A stretch of DNA of 64,000 nucleotides. Source: Flavobacterium suncheonense GH29-5 = DSM 17707 (lineage in GTDB: Bacteria; Bacteroidota; Bacteroidia; Flavobacteriales; Flavobacteriaceae). Where the stretch lies: NCBI RefSeq assembly GCF_000430025.1, contig NZ_KE387022.1, forward strand, positions 20,474 through 84,473. The letters run 5' to 3'. The position numbers were made by a program, and so were the translations under genes. The notes beneath the pieces are model-generated. The model saw only the letters and a program-made list of their open reading frames with translations, had not been told where the DNA came from and ran no database searches. Each line of letters starts with the position of its first letter. Position 1 is the first letter of the stretch. This document shows positions 17,074-25,980 of the stretch, one piece after another.

Positions 17074-18735
17074 ATCTCTTTCGTTGTCCTGATAGTATTT
17101 GATAAACTCGGATGGAGAAACGCCAACGGTGCTTTTAAACACAGTAGCGAATTTGGAATGGGAAGAAAAGCCGGTTTCTTCTGCCAATACGTTGATTTTA
17201 TACTGCCGGTACACCGGATTGTCGTTGATTTTCTGAACGATGTAGTTGATTCTTAAATCGTTAATGTATTTATTAAAGTCTTTGCCTTTGTGCTTTTTGA
17301 TGATGTACGACAGGTACTTGGTATTGGTTTCCACCTGCGCCGCCACGTATGACAGGGAAACTTTTCTTTCGAGGTAAAGCTGCTTCTGTTCAAAATCGTG
17401 GAGTTTTTCCAGTAGCTTTTCTTCGGCTTCCGGAGACATGAGGGCTATTACTTCTTCTTTGTCGTCTTCTGTTTCCTCTGCCTCCTCTGTTTTACTGCTT
17501 TCCGTTGCTGTTAGTGGTATGGTTTCAGGTTGGTTTTGTCTTGCTTTTAATTGTTCTAAAACGCTTTCTATTTTCTGTATCTGGATTTGCTTTTGCTTTT
17601 TATAACGCAGGAAAAGCACTATACCGAGTACTGCCAGAGCCAGAAAAGAGAGTATGTAAATGACGGTTTGTTTGCTGCTGCTGGCAAGATATTGCTTTTT
17701 CTGTTTGGATATCGTGCTTCTTAAAGCGGTATCGACTGCCTTTTTTTCGCTGTTGTTAATACTGTCGTTTAAGGCGGTAAACAAACTGAGATATTTTTTG
17801 GACGCTTCGGTTTGGTGCAATTCCAGATAGGCTTTAGACAACGTTTCAAACAAATCTCTTCTTAACTGTGGGAAACTTGCTTCTTTCTCTAATTTAATAC
17901 CTGATTCTGCATATTTTACAGCTTTATCGTAGGCTTTCTGATCGGTATAGAAATAGCCCAGTTCGCTCAACAGCACTACTTTCTCTACCAGCGGAACCGG
18001 TTTAGTTTCGTGGATTGCAAGGGCTTTCAGGTAATACTCTCCGGCGGTTGGCACGTTTCCCGCTTTGGCATATTCGTTGGCCAGAATGATATACGAATAC
18101 GCGATAAGGCTGTACTTTTTAGAAATATAGGAGTTATCAGATTCGTTTATTTTCTCGGCTTCGGCTATGCTTTTGTTGATGCTGGCAAAAATGGCGTCCT
18201 GAGGCGCACCGCTTTTGATAAGATGACTGGCACGGTTGCCGTAAATAACCCCCAGGGCGTGCTGTTTGTTGTTGCCGGCCTTAATTTTTTGGGCGTATTC
18301 TAAAGCGAGGTCGTATTCTTCATCGCCTTTGTTAAGCAGTCCTAATTCGGAATAGGCACAACCTTTTAGGCGGTGAATGTGTGAGAGCTTTTCATAATCC
18401 TGTATTTCCTCACCTGTTTTCAGGTAGTCTTCGCTAAGGCTGATAACTTTGTTGTAATCGGAACTGTTGAAGTAGATAATGGCTAAAGTGTGCCCTACTC
18501 TGGTAATGCCCTGTTTGTAGTTGATGCTTTCACACTCTTTCTTTATTTTATCCAAAATGGGTATTGCTTTTTCCGGATTACCGGAATGGGCATACTTTGT
18601 TGCGGTATCGAATTCTTTGTTTATGCTTTCAATAGTGGACGTTTGCGCATATAAGGCACAGGAGAATAAAAGAAATAAAAGATGAATTTTGCTTACGATA
18701 CCGTAATATAAATTCTTTCTTAATGGGGCATTCAT
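17056..18735 (-). CDS. TPR-containing membrane regulator with AraC-type HTH
   Basis: A 559-residue regulator of a type common in Flavobacteriia. An N-terminal signal/anchor (IHLLFLLFSCALYAQ) leads to a periplasmic array of tetratricopeptide-like repeats (residues about 30-330; for example AISIN-like helices, KAGNVPTAGEYYLKALAIHE and YTDQKAYDKAVKYAESG). Then come a transmembrane helix (YILSFLALAVLGIVLFL, about residue 360), an acidic linker, and a cytoplasmic C-terminal AraC-type DNA-binding domain (KVSLSYVAAQVETNTKYLSYI ... FNKYINDLRI ... VLAEETGFSSHSKFATVFK). It likely transmits an envelope signal to DNA. It stands upstream of and co-directional with the secreted genes at 13.5-16.7 kb and could control them; this is inference. 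Confidence 0.85.
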   Translation of the reverse strand: MNAPLRKNLYYGIVSKIHLLFLLFSCALYAQTSTIESINKEFDTATKYAHSGNPEKAIPILDKIKKECESINYKQGITRVGHTLAIIYFNSSDYNKVISLSEDYLKTGEEIQDYEKLSHIHRLKGCAYSELGLLNKGDEEYDLALEYAQKIKAGNNKQHALGVIYGNRASHLIKSGAPQDAIFASINKSIAEAEKINESDNSYISKKYSLIAYSYIILANEYAKAGNVPTAGEYYLKALAIHETKPVPLVEKVVLLSELGYFYTDQKAYDKAVKYAESGIKLEKEASFPQLRRDLFETLSKAYLELHQTEASKKYLSLFTALNDSINNSEKKAVDTALRSTISKQKKQYLASSSKQTVIYILSFLALAVLGIVLFLRYKKQKQIQIQKIESVLEQLKARQNQPETIPLTATESSKTEEAEETEDDKEEVIALMSPEAEEKLLEKLHDFEQKQLYLERKVSLSYVAAQVETNTKYLSYIIKKHKGKDFNKYINDLRINYIVQKINDNPVYRQYKINVLAEETGFSSHSKFATVFKSTVGVSPSEFIKYYQDNERDKKEAS

Positions 18736-18864
18736 ACTTTGTGTTTTTTATATAAAAACTTACTATTGTTGCAATACTTTAACAAGTTTTTAAGCAGAAC
18801 ACAAGTTATACAAACATTTTCAATATCCCAAAACTTACTGCACTAAATTAGAATTTTATATTTT

Positions 18865-19160
18865 TCTTTTATCTTGACACAAACCGAAGGTTCAACGACC
18901 CGAGCGTTAGCGAACTGGCAAAGCAATACCAAAACAAAATAGTACTTTATGAATTAAAAGAAACAAAAAATACTCAAATGCTATTTTGCCCAAGGATTTC
19001 GTGAACCTAAAGATTTCAAGATTCGAACACTTCACCTAAAAATTTAAAGCGCTTCCTAAAACATCCGAACTCCCTTCGGTCAGACAGCTACCACTTCTTA
19101 ACGGTCTTGGGTTTATTTTTCTTAACGGTTACACATCCTTAGGTCGAAGGGCTAGAGAGG
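18865..19160. repeat. dispersed intergenic element, copy A (degenerate)
   Basis: Shares with the other copies the blocks TCTTGACACAAA, ATTTAAAGCGCTTCCTAAAA, CCGAACTCCCTTCGGTCAG and TTCTTAACGGTTAC. The long inverted repeat seen in copies B and C is no longer fully paired, and extra sequence is present. It lies between two minus-strand genes. Confidence 0.6.
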
Positions 19161-19207
19161 ATGCTTTTGGAACTGTTAGCTAGATTTAGGGGATGTGTAA
19201 AGCTAGA

Positions 19208-19278
19208 AGCTTTCTTCTCACTTCCCCCTTTTCCCTTTTCCCTTTTCCCTTCTCCCTTCTCCCTTCTCCCTTTCCCCC
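19208..19278. repeat. heptanucleotide CCCTTTT/CCCTTCT array
   Basis: A short tandem array of 7-bp units on the plus strand, first CCCTTTT then CCCTTCT, just after the stop of the minus-strand gene at 19282 and next to dispersed element copy A. Confidence 0.75.
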
Positions 19279-19281
19279 CAC

Positions 19282-19839
19282 TCAATAATACATCCTAAAC
19301 CCCATACTGTTAGCCAAAGCATATTGTTTATGAAACAGTTCTTCGGTAAGTTCGGTTACATCGTCGTATTCTTCGTTTAGGGAGAAATAGAGGTTGTCGA
19401 GTACCATGCTTAATATCGGTACTCGGTTGGCATAGCCGGAAATGGCTTTGGCGCCGGTTACGTCGAGGAAGTACTGGAAGGTTTCTTCGTCTAAATCTAA
19501 TTGTAAGGTGTTGGCGAAGTGAACGATTTTGCCTTTCAGCCTGCCTTCAAAAAACTCGGCGATTTCTTCAAAAGTATAGTAGTAGTCGGCGATTTTCAGT
19601 TCGTTGCTTCGGCCTTCAAATACCAAATAGATGATGGCGTAGTCTTTAAAATGCCGGTCTTCATACAACAACGTGCTGATGCTTTCCTCGAAGCCTTCTA
19701 TGCTGTCGCAGGTTTTGTATACATTGGTAATGCCGTACTGCGCCGCCAATGTTTCCAGGGATGGGAGAATTGGGGTTTTATTGGGTGCCTCGGTGTCTGC
19801 TACGGATTCGAGGCAGTAGATGTAGTGGTGGTCGGGCAT
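19282..19839 (-). CDS. conserved hypothetical, caspase/CHAT-like pattern (DUF6642-like)
   Basis: A 185-residue soluble protein beginning MPDHHYIYCLESVADTEA. The pattern AIIYLVFEGRSNELKI ... GKIVHFANTLQLD ... TGAKAISGYANRVPIL resembles the beta-strand order of caspase/CHAT-type folds, in which a strand ending in His is followed by a strand ending near a nucleophile. Here the position after HFANT lacks a Cys, so peptidase activity is doubtful. I believe similar proteins are grouped as DUF6642, but this is from memory. It follows DUF4494 on the same strand with 119 bp between them. Confidence 0.55.
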   Translation of the reverse strand: MPDHHYIYCLESVADTEAPNKTPILPSLETLAAQYGITNVYKTCDSIEGFEESISTLLYEDRHFKDYAIIYLVFEGRSNELKIADYYYTFEEIAEFFEGRLKGKIVHFANTLQLDLDEETFQYFLDVTGAKAISGYANRVPILSMVLDNLYFSLNEEYDDVTELTEELFHKQYALANSMGFRMYY

Positions 19840-19958
19840 TGCTTTTTTTACAAAGTTCGGGATTTTATTTTTTGTCTTTTTATAAGATGGTTATTGCTTT
19901 AAAAAAGGTTCTTCTTTTGTTGGGGATTTAGTTGCAGACTGTGACTACTCCTAACCTC

Positions 19959-20519
19959 TCATTCCTCCTGATACGCTGCCACTACTTCTTCGTCAAATTC
20001 CATGTGGTCTTCGTCTTCTGTGGTTATGGAGGGTTTGGAAGCTTTTAGGGCGTTGAATTTTTCTATTTGTTCGAGTCCGTCTTCTTCTCCGCTGAAATAT
20101 GGAAATACGTCCATAATTGGGGATTCGGAAATGGCCGGGATGGTGTAGTCGCCCATGGTGTTTTTCATGGCAGTCATGGTGTTGTCAAACGCTTCTTTTA
20201 CGTCGTTTGCCTGTACTAACAGGTACATATTGGTTTTGCGCTCCTTCCCGCTTTCTTCGTCGTAGGCGGTTAAGGCTACTTTAGACCGGAACCAACGGTC
20301 TGCGTTTTCAAAGGGGTGTATTTCGGCATAGTTGGCTACTTTTATGTTCGTGATTTTAAACTCTTCACTAATGTAACGCATCATCTCCTGTGTGATTCTG
20401 GACTCGGCCTCGGTATAGGATAAGGCGTCTACCAAATAGGGTTCTGTGGTTACTTTTTGTACTCCGTTTTCGTCGGTTTTTCTGAATTTTACTTTGCATT
20501 CATACCAGGTTGCGCTCAT
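19959..20519 (-). CDS. DUF4494 domain protein
   Basis: A 186-residue soluble protein of the DUF4494 family, recognised by the start MSATWYECKVKFRKTDENG and the following YLVDALSYTEAESRI and ANYAEIHPFENADRWFRSKV. Function unknown; the family is almost confined to Bacteroidota. The start at 20519 is chosen because MSATWYECK is the family N-terminus, although the frame is open eight codons further upstream. The C-terminal 60 residues are acidic and variable (EDEDHMEFDEEVVAAYQEE). Upstream lies dispersed element copy B. Confidence 0.8.
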   Translation of the reverse strand: MSATWYECKVKFRKTDENGVQKVTTEPYLVDALSYTEAESRITQEMMRYISEEFKITNIKVANYAEIHPFENADRWFRSKVALTAYDEESGKERKTNMYLLVQANDVKEAFDNTMTAMKNTMGDYTIPAISESPIMDVFPYFSGEEDGLEQIEKFNALKASKPSITTEDEDHMEFDEEVVAAYQEE

Positions 20520-20597
20520 AGTTTTTCTTTTTTTGGAGGGCAAATGTAGTTTTTAATTTGGGGATATTTTTTTTGTTTTTTATCTATTTTTTTTCAC

Positions 20598-20765
20598 TTT
20601 CTTTTGTCTTGACACAAAAGAAACAAAAGGTCAAGACGGAGAACGCTGCACCTAAAAATTTAAAGGGATTCCTAAAATCTCCGAACTCCCTACGGTCAAA
20701 CAGCGGATATTTCTTAACGGAATCCCTTTAAATTTTCTTAACGGTTACGCGTTCTTAGGTCGGGA
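20598..20765. repeat. dispersed intergenic element, copy B (best-folded copy)
   Basis: About 168 bp. It starts with CTTTTGTCTTGACACAAAAG, then an 18-bp perfect inverted repeat: AAAATTTAAAGGGATTCC at 20655-20672 and its complement at 20719-20736. Between the arms lies CCGAACTCCCTACGGTC. Outer pairs ACCTAA/TTAGGT and AGAACGC/GCGTTCT extend the fold. The same layout, with compensating changes in the arms, occurs inverted at 47731-47893. Confidence 0.7.
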
Positions 20766-20841
20766 GGCATTAATTGATGTTTTGGCTTGTATTGACACTT
20801 GGCCGTGCTGTAATGAAGTTACTGGTTTTTCTGTGTCGTTT

Positions 20842-21858
20842 TTAATCCCTTGGTATTTTGGCGGTCCAGGTTATGCCGCTGATGTCGGTTAGTTTTAGGG
20901 TATGCGCCTCTTTCTCCAGCTTTTGGCTTAACGGGATTGTGATGTCAGCTTTGGCACCTAATGGGAGTATCAGGCTGTGCTTGCCGGGTTTTATTTTGGC
21001 TATATAATGGTTTTGTATTTGTGTGGCGTGAAATTTGGAAAGAGCTTCCTGATTTATTGTTTGGACGGTTTCTTTTTTACTGTTGAGAATTTCTATGCCT
21101 ATCAGAAACGAGCCGTATACGTCTGCGCCTTCGGTTCGGTAGAGTTGAAAGGTTAGGCTGTTGGGGCTTGTCTTTAAATTGGTTATCTCAACTTTGGGTT
21201 TTACGGATTTGTTGTGTAACGGGCCATAAACACCTCCGTGAAAGTACTGGTTGGTGTACAGGGTTAATCCGAATAGTAATACGGACAGAGTTACCACTAC
21301 CGACTGAAGGTACTTTGCTGGAAGGTTCCCGGTTCCGAGATAGTGAAACCACTTACGGGTGGTGAACGGGATTTTTTTTCGGATTAAATAGTGGTCCAGA
21401 CTATAGGCACTGCTTCCGCTCAGGAAAAGAGTGAGCCCTCCTGCTATGCCTAGTACGCCGATTTGCCATTCGTCCAGGCAGGTGGTGCCCAGCCAACCGG
21501 AACCTAAGAGTATCCCTAAGGCGAGCAGGAAAACACCTATGCTCATTAATCGGGTAAATAATCCCAGTAACAAAAAGAGGCCTACCACGGCTTCTACCAG
21601 GGTAAAGGCAACCATTGCAATGTAAAGCGCATCGGGATGGGTAACCAAATATTCAATAAGGGGTTTGATGCCTAAGGCGTTGGGTAAAAAGTGGTTGAAC
21701 TTCTCCCCTATGTAACCGGCTTCGTCTGGGGTTAATTTGTTTTCTAAGACAAGTCTACGCCAAAATGCGGAAAAATAAGTCCAGCCTATAACCCATCTGA
21801 GGGATAAGGTGATTAGGCCAGCGGGATGCGCAGCGCCTTCAAGAATGTTGTTTTTCAT
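20842..21858 (-). CDS. DoxD-DoxA fusion (thiosulfate:quinone oxidoreductase-like)
   Basis: A 338-residue membrane protein. Residues about 15-155 form the DoxD/DoxX four-helix membrane domain (LRWVIGWTYFSAFWRRL, LVEAVVGLFLLLGLFTRL, WQIGVLGIAGGLTLFLSG). A further helix at about residue 190 leads to a soluble DoxA-like domain (KVEITNLKTSPNSLTFQLYR ... LILPLGAKADITIPL). In archaeal thiosulfate:quinone oxidoreductase these are separate subunits; fused DoxDA proteins are typical of Bacteroidota, where activity is largely untested. It may link to the sulfur operon near 58.5-61.4 kb functionally, but it is not adjacent. Confidence 0.8.
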   Translation of the reverse strand: MKNNILEGAAHPAGLITLSLRWVIGWTYFSAFWRRLVLENKLTPDEAGYIGEKFNHFLPNALGIKPLIEYLVTHPDALYIAMVAFTLVEAVVGLFLLLGLFTRLMSIGVFLLALGILLGSGWLGTTCLDEWQIGVLGIAGGLTLFLSGSSAYSLDHYLIRKKIPFTTRKWFHYLGTGNLPAKYLQSVVVTLSVLLFGLTLYTNQYFHGGVYGPLHNKSVKPKVEITNLKTSPNSLTFQLYRTEGADVYGSFLIGIEILNSKKETVQTINQEALSKFHATQIQNHYIAKIKPGKHSLILPLGAKADITIPLSQKLEKEAHTLKLTDISGITWTAKIPRD

Positions 21859-21909
21859 GAGTAAGTATTTTATTAAACGTTGTTGAATTGTTGGTGTGCT
21901 TTGTTGCGA

Positions 21910-22284
21910 CTATACCAATGCAATTTTCAATCGTTTGAATAAAATGTATTTGGGAGGACTGTTGCCGCCGAAAACGGTTTCGTTTAAAGTTTTGTATGGT
22001 ACTACCGGCGGATAGTTGCCGACAAAAGAGGCAACGCAATTAGTTGTGTGTTTCTTTTGAGCAATACGGGATTGACTTGCGGTTTGTTTGTGCTGCGTTT
22101 CAAGAAAGGAGATACACTGCCCGCCCAATGTGGTAGTTTTAGCGGCATTGAGGGTTTTGGCTCCGGTAATACCGGCCGGAAGTAACAGGCTTTCTTTTAC
22201 GGTACAAGGCGCCAATGCGAACAAAATCAGGAGTACCCAAATGGTGCGTTTGCTGCTTTGGTAGTATGATTTTAGTTGCCTCAT
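21910..22284 (-). CDS. small hypothetical exported protein upstream of doxDA
   Basis: A 124-residue protein with an N-terminal hydrophobic segment (TIWVLLILFALAPCTVKESL), possibly a signal peptide or lipobox-like anchor with Cys at about residue 28. The C-terminal half reads NCVASFVGNYPPVVPYKTL and FGGNSPPKYILFKRLKIALV. Family unknown to me. It lies 51 bp upstream of the DoxDA gene on the same strand, so the pair is probably one operon. A 66-residue frame overlapping it is taken to be a shadow. Confidence 0.55.
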   Translation of the reverse strand: MRQLKSYYQSSKRTIWVLLILFALAPCTVKESLLLPAGITGAKTLNAAKTTTLGGQCISFLETQHKQTASQSRIAQKKHTTNCVASFVGNYPPVVPYKTLNETVFGGNSPPKYILFKRLKIALV

Positions 22285-22425
22285 GGGGTAAATTTACAAT
22301 TTTAGATCAGGTACTTTGCAAGTTTAACTTTATGTTTAGAGGTTTTTATTTTTAAGATTGACGCAAAATCCAGCTTTACGTTGCGCTTAAATGCCCGAAT
22401 GCAATTGAGACCGATTTTTTTTAAA

Positions 22426-22474
22426 AATCACTAAATTTAGTGATTGTGTAAGTGTTTATTTATGGTTAAGTTTG
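22426..22474 (+). promoter_or_regulatory. hsdR promoter with perfect palindromic operator
   Basis: TTG at 22444-22446, a 20-bp spacer and TAAGTTTG at 22467-22474 match the Bacteroidota promoter consensus, 28 bp before the hsdR ATG. The perfect 20-bp palindrome AATCACTAAATTTAGTGATT (22426-22445) overlaps the TTG box, the position expected for a repressor site. The same palindrome-promoter arrangement occurs at 8185-8233. Confidence 0.6.
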
Positions 22475-22502
22475 GACAATTAAGCTAACTCTGTCCCGAT
22501 AA

Positions 22503-25500
22503 ATGAAATTCAACGAAGATTCCAGGGTAAAAATCCCTACCATACTGCATTTGATGCGATTAGGTTATGAATATATTTCATTAGCTTCTCAAAAATGGGA
22601 TGAATCCACCAATATTTTTCATGATATATTTCATGATTCTGTGAAACGATTAAATCCAGAGTTGAATGATGGTGATTTACATCGCTTGTATGATGAAGTG
22701 GCTTTGTGTTTAGAAAATGAAGATTTAGGAAAAGCTTTTTATGAAAAAATTATTGATCAGTCCGGAGTTCGTTTAATTGATTTTGAAGATTTCAATAATA
22801 ACTCTTTTCACGTTGTTACGGAACTGACTTATAAAAAAGATGATGAGGAATTCCGCCCGGATATTGTTTTACTAATTAACGGAATGCCTTTGGTTTTTAT
22901 TGAAGTTAAAAAACCGAACAATCAAGACGGTATTTTAGCAGAACACAAGCGTATACAAACACGATTCCAAAATAAGAAATTCCGACCGTTTGTTAATATT
23001 ACCCAGTTAATGGTTTTTTCTAATAACATGGAATATGACAATAGCTCGCCGTTACCAATTGAAGGAGCTTTTTATGCGACTACCTCATATTACAAACCGA
23101 TTTTTAACTATTTCAGAGAAGAGGCAACTTTCGATTTGAATCAGATACTTTCAGAAGTTGATGATACAACAGAAACTGTCGTTTTAAAAGATAATAACTT
23201 AGTTGGTATTAAACATTCGGATGAATTTATAACCAATAAAAATCCGAATACTCCAACCAATCGAATTTGTACTTCCTTGTTTCAAAAAGAACGTTTGGCT
23301 TTTGTTTTGCAATACGGAATTGCCTACGTGAAAGAATCAAGCGGTTTGCAAAAACACATTATGCGTTATCCGCAACTGTTTGCTACTAAAGCTATTGAAG
23401 CTAAGCTTGATGCCGGTGAAAAAAAAGGGATTATCTGGCATACACAAGGAAGTGGAAAAACAGCACTAACGTTTTACAATGTAAAATATTTGACGAACTA
23501 TTTTCAGAAGAAAAATATCGTACCGAAGTTTTACTTTATAGTGGATCGTTTGGATTTATTGATTCAGGCCGGAAAAGAATTTAAAAGCCGTGGTTTGGTG
23601 GTTCATAATATCAATTCGCGAGAAGAATTCTCTAAGGACATAAAATCTACGAGTGTTATTCATAACAATTCCGGAAAGCCTGAAATTACAGTGGTTAATA
23701 TCCAAAAATTTCAGGATGATCCGAATGTAGTTCGTAATACCGATTATAACCTGAACATTCAGCGGGTGTATTTTATGGATGAAGTGCACCGAAGTTATAA
23801 TCCGAAAGGAAGCTTTTTAGCCAACCTGAACGAATCGGATAGGAATGCGATTAAAATTGGATTGACCGGAACACCTTTATTGGGTACGGATTACAATTCG
23901 AAATCGCTTTTTGGCGGTTATATTCACAAGTATTATTACAATTCGTCTATAGCTGATGGTTATACCTTACGTTTAATTCGCGAAGAAATCGAAACAAATT
24001 ACCGTTTGGCTTTAAAGCAAACTCTTGAGGAAATCGATATTTTAAAAGGGAATACAGACAAAAAACTGGTGTACGCCCATCCGAAGTTTGTAGAGCCGAT
24101 GCTGGATTACATCGTGCAGGATTTTGAAAAAGCCCGAATTACCATGAATGACAATACAATTGGTGGTATGGTGGTTTGTGATTCTTCGGAACAGGCTAAA
24201 ATGCTGTATGAAATTTTCCAAGCAAAATATGCGGTTCAAAAGGACGAAACGGAAGGACTTTTAATGGCCGCAGAACCGAACCAAAGCTACGGCGATAAAA
24301 AGAAAAATGAAAGCCGTGTAACTAAGGCTGCCGTTATTTTGCATGATATAGGAACCAAAGACGATCGTAAAAGCGAGGTGGATCAATTTAAAGAGGGTCA
24401 TATCGATTTATTGTTTGTGTATAACATGCTTTTGACCGGTTTTGATGCACCTAGATTGAAGAAATTATATATCGGGCGTGTAATTAAAGCACACAATCTG
24501 CTGCAAACATTAACCCGCGTTAACCGAACCTATAAAGATTTCCGATATGGTTATGTAGTGGATTTTGCTGATATTCAGAAAGAGTTTGATAAAACCAATC
24601 AGGATTACTTTAACGAACTGCAATCAGAGTTGGGAGATGAGATGCAGCACTACTCGGATTTGTTTAAATCGCAGGAAGAAATCAATCAGGAAATTCAGGA
24701 AATAAAAGATGTCCTGTTTCATTACAATATACAGAATGCCGAAATCTTTTCGCAGCAAATCTCACAGATTAAAGACCGTGGCATTATGTTGCAAATTACC
24801 AAAGCTTTAAACAATGCCAAGAGTTTGTATAACCTGATTCGCTTATCGGGAAATTATGAATTACTGGAGCAACTGGATTTTCATAAGCTTACGGTATTAG
24901 CGAGAGAGGCTAATAATCATTTGACGTTAATTAACACCAAAGAAGCTTTAGAAAGTAATGTAGATACTTCAAATTTGCTTAACATTGCACTCGAAGACGT
25001 ACTGTTTGCTTTTGTAAAAGTAAAAGAAGAAGAAATGGTTTTGGCCGATGAACTGAAAACCACTTTGCAAAAGACCAGAGAAATGCTCGGTGGAAATTTT
25101 GATCAAAAAGATCCGGTTTTTATTTCATTGAAAGAAGAATTGGAACGTCTGTTTAAAAAGAAAAATTTGAGCGAGGTTTCCAAAGAAGAAATGGAAGCCA
25201 ATATTAAAGCGTTGGAAGCCATTTACAACCAAGCCAAAGAACTCGAGCGCAAAAACCAATTGTTGCGTGCCAAATACGACAATGACGAAAAATATGCCCG
25301 ACTGCACAAACGCCTGATGGAAAAAGATCCGTTAACGGATAGCGAAAGCAAGTTGTTTGAAGCCTTGCAAGGGTTGAAAAAAGAAGTCGACCAACAAATT
25401 CTTCAAAATTCAAAAATGTTGGAAAACGAAAGTTTTGTAGAACGTATGATGATGCGCTTGGTGATCGATCAGTTTAAAAACAAACAACACATTCCATTGG

Positions 25501-25577
25501 ATGCCGCTACTACTAAGCGTATCAACGGAATGATTGTTAAAGAATATATGAATGAATTTTACGGCAGAGTAGCATAA
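22503..25577 (+). CDS. hsdR: type I restriction enzyme R subunit HsdR
   Basis: A 1024-residue endonuclease/translocase subunit of a type I restriction-modification complex. Residues about 115-140 hold the PD-(D/E)xK nuclease (RPDIVLLING ... VFIEVKK). The SF2 helicase motor follows: Walker A HTQGSGKT near residue 315, the DEVH box (YFMDEVHRSY) near 425, motif III GLTGTPL near 457, and motif VI (LLQTLTRVNRTYKDFR) near 675. A C-terminal helical domain mediates assembly. The ATG follows the promoter by 28 bp. It opens a co-directional cluster of eight genes or fragments; its stop codon overlaps the next start. Confidence 0.95.
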   Translation: MKFNEDSRVKIPTILHLMRLGYEYISLASQKWDESTNIFHDIFHDSVKRLNPELNDGDLHRLYDEVALCLENEDLGKAFYEKIIDQSGVRLIDFEDFNNNSFHVVTELTYKKDDEEFRPDIVLLINGMPLVFIEVKKPNNQDGILAEHKRIQTRFQNKKFRPFVNITQLMVFSNNMEYDNSSPLPIEGAFYATTSYYKPIFNYFREEATFDLNQILSEVDDTTETVVLKDNNLVGIKHSDEFITNKNPNTPTNRICTSLFQKERLAFVLQYGIAYVKESSGLQKHIMRYPQLFATKAIEAKLDAGEKKGIIWHTQGSGKTALTFYNVKYLTNYFQKKNIVPKFYFIVDRLDLLIQAGKEFKSRGLVVHNINSREEFSKDIKSTSVIHNNSGKPEITVVNIQKFQDDPNVVRNTDYNLNIQRVYFMDEVHRSYNPKGSFLANLNESDRNAIKIGLTGTPLLGTDYNSKSLFGGYIHKYYYNSSIADGYTLRLIREEIETNYRLALKQTLEEIDILKGNTDKKLVYAHPKFVEPMLDYIVQDFEKARITMNDNTIGGMVVCDSSEQAKMLYEIFQAKYAVQKDETEGLLMAAEPNQSYGDKKKNESRVTKAAVILHDIGTKDDRKSEVDQFKEGHIDLLFVYNMLLTGFDAPRLKKLYIGRVIKAHNLLQTLTRVNRTYKDFRYGYVVDFADIQKEFDKTNQDYFNELQSELGDEMQHYSDLFKSQEEINQEIQEIKDVLFHYNIQNAEIFSQQISQIKDRGIMLQITKALNNAKSLYNLIRLSGNYELLEQLDFHKLTVLAREANNHLTLINTKEALESNVDTSNLLNIALEDVLFAFVKVKEEEMVLADELKTTLQKTREMLGGNFDQKDPVFISLKEELERLFKKKNLSEVSKEEMEANIKALEAIYNQAKELERKNQLLRAKYDNDEKYARLHKRLMEKDPLTDSESKLFEALQGLKKEVDQQILQNSKMLENESFVERMMMRLVIDQFKNKQHIPLDAATTKRINGMIVKEYMNEFYGRVA

Positions 25578-25810
25578 TGGAGCAGCAAATAGAAATTTTT
25601 AAAACTAAAGACAATCAAACAGAAGTAAAAGTACGGTTTGAACAAGATACAGTTTGGCTGGATGGCCATACCATTGCTTCATTGTTTACAGTAAACAGGC
25701 CGGCAATTGTAAAGCATATTCAAAATATCTATAAAGCAGAAGAATTACAAGAAACTTCAACTTGTTCCATTTTGGAACAGGTTGCTGCTGATGGTAAATT
25801 TCGAGAATAA
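25577..25810 (+). pseudogene. RhuM-like N-terminal fragment 1
   Basis: Starts on the last base of hsdR. 77 residues: MEQQIEIFKTKDNQTEVKVR, then TVWLDGHTIASLF, IVKHIQNIYKAEEL and AADGK. This is the N-terminal domain of RhuM-family proteins, often found inside type I restriction loci; intact members continue for over 200 residues. The frame stops just after the DGK motif, so this is a truncated copy. A second fragment with the same domain follows in another frame. RhuM function is unclear in general. Confidence 0.65.
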
Positions 25811-25973
25811 AACCGTTTGGCTATCTCAGGAACAGTTAGTACTACTGTTTCAAAGAGGTCAATCTGTAATTTCAAGACATATTCGAAATGTTTTTGATGA
25901 AGGAGAATTTGAAGAAAAAGCAATATGCAAAAAATGCATATTACAATTAACAATAAAAATTAAACACTTATAA
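25782..25973 (+). pseudogene. RhuM-like N-terminal fragment 2
   Basis: 63 residues in a second frame: VNFENKTVWLSQEQLVLLF, then SVISRHIRNVFDEGEFEE. It repeats the same RhuM N-terminal motif set as the fragment just before it (TVWL, LF, HI-x-N-(I/V)-(Y/F)), so two N-terminal domains lie head to tail with no C-terminal part. It ends 7 bp before hsdM. Probably the remains of a gene inserted between hsdR and hsdM. Confidence 0.6.
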
Positions 25974-25980
25974 ATATAGA

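Noticed and set aside
19519..19902. 127-codon plus-strand frame
   Set aside because: Antisense shadow of the gene at 19282-19839.
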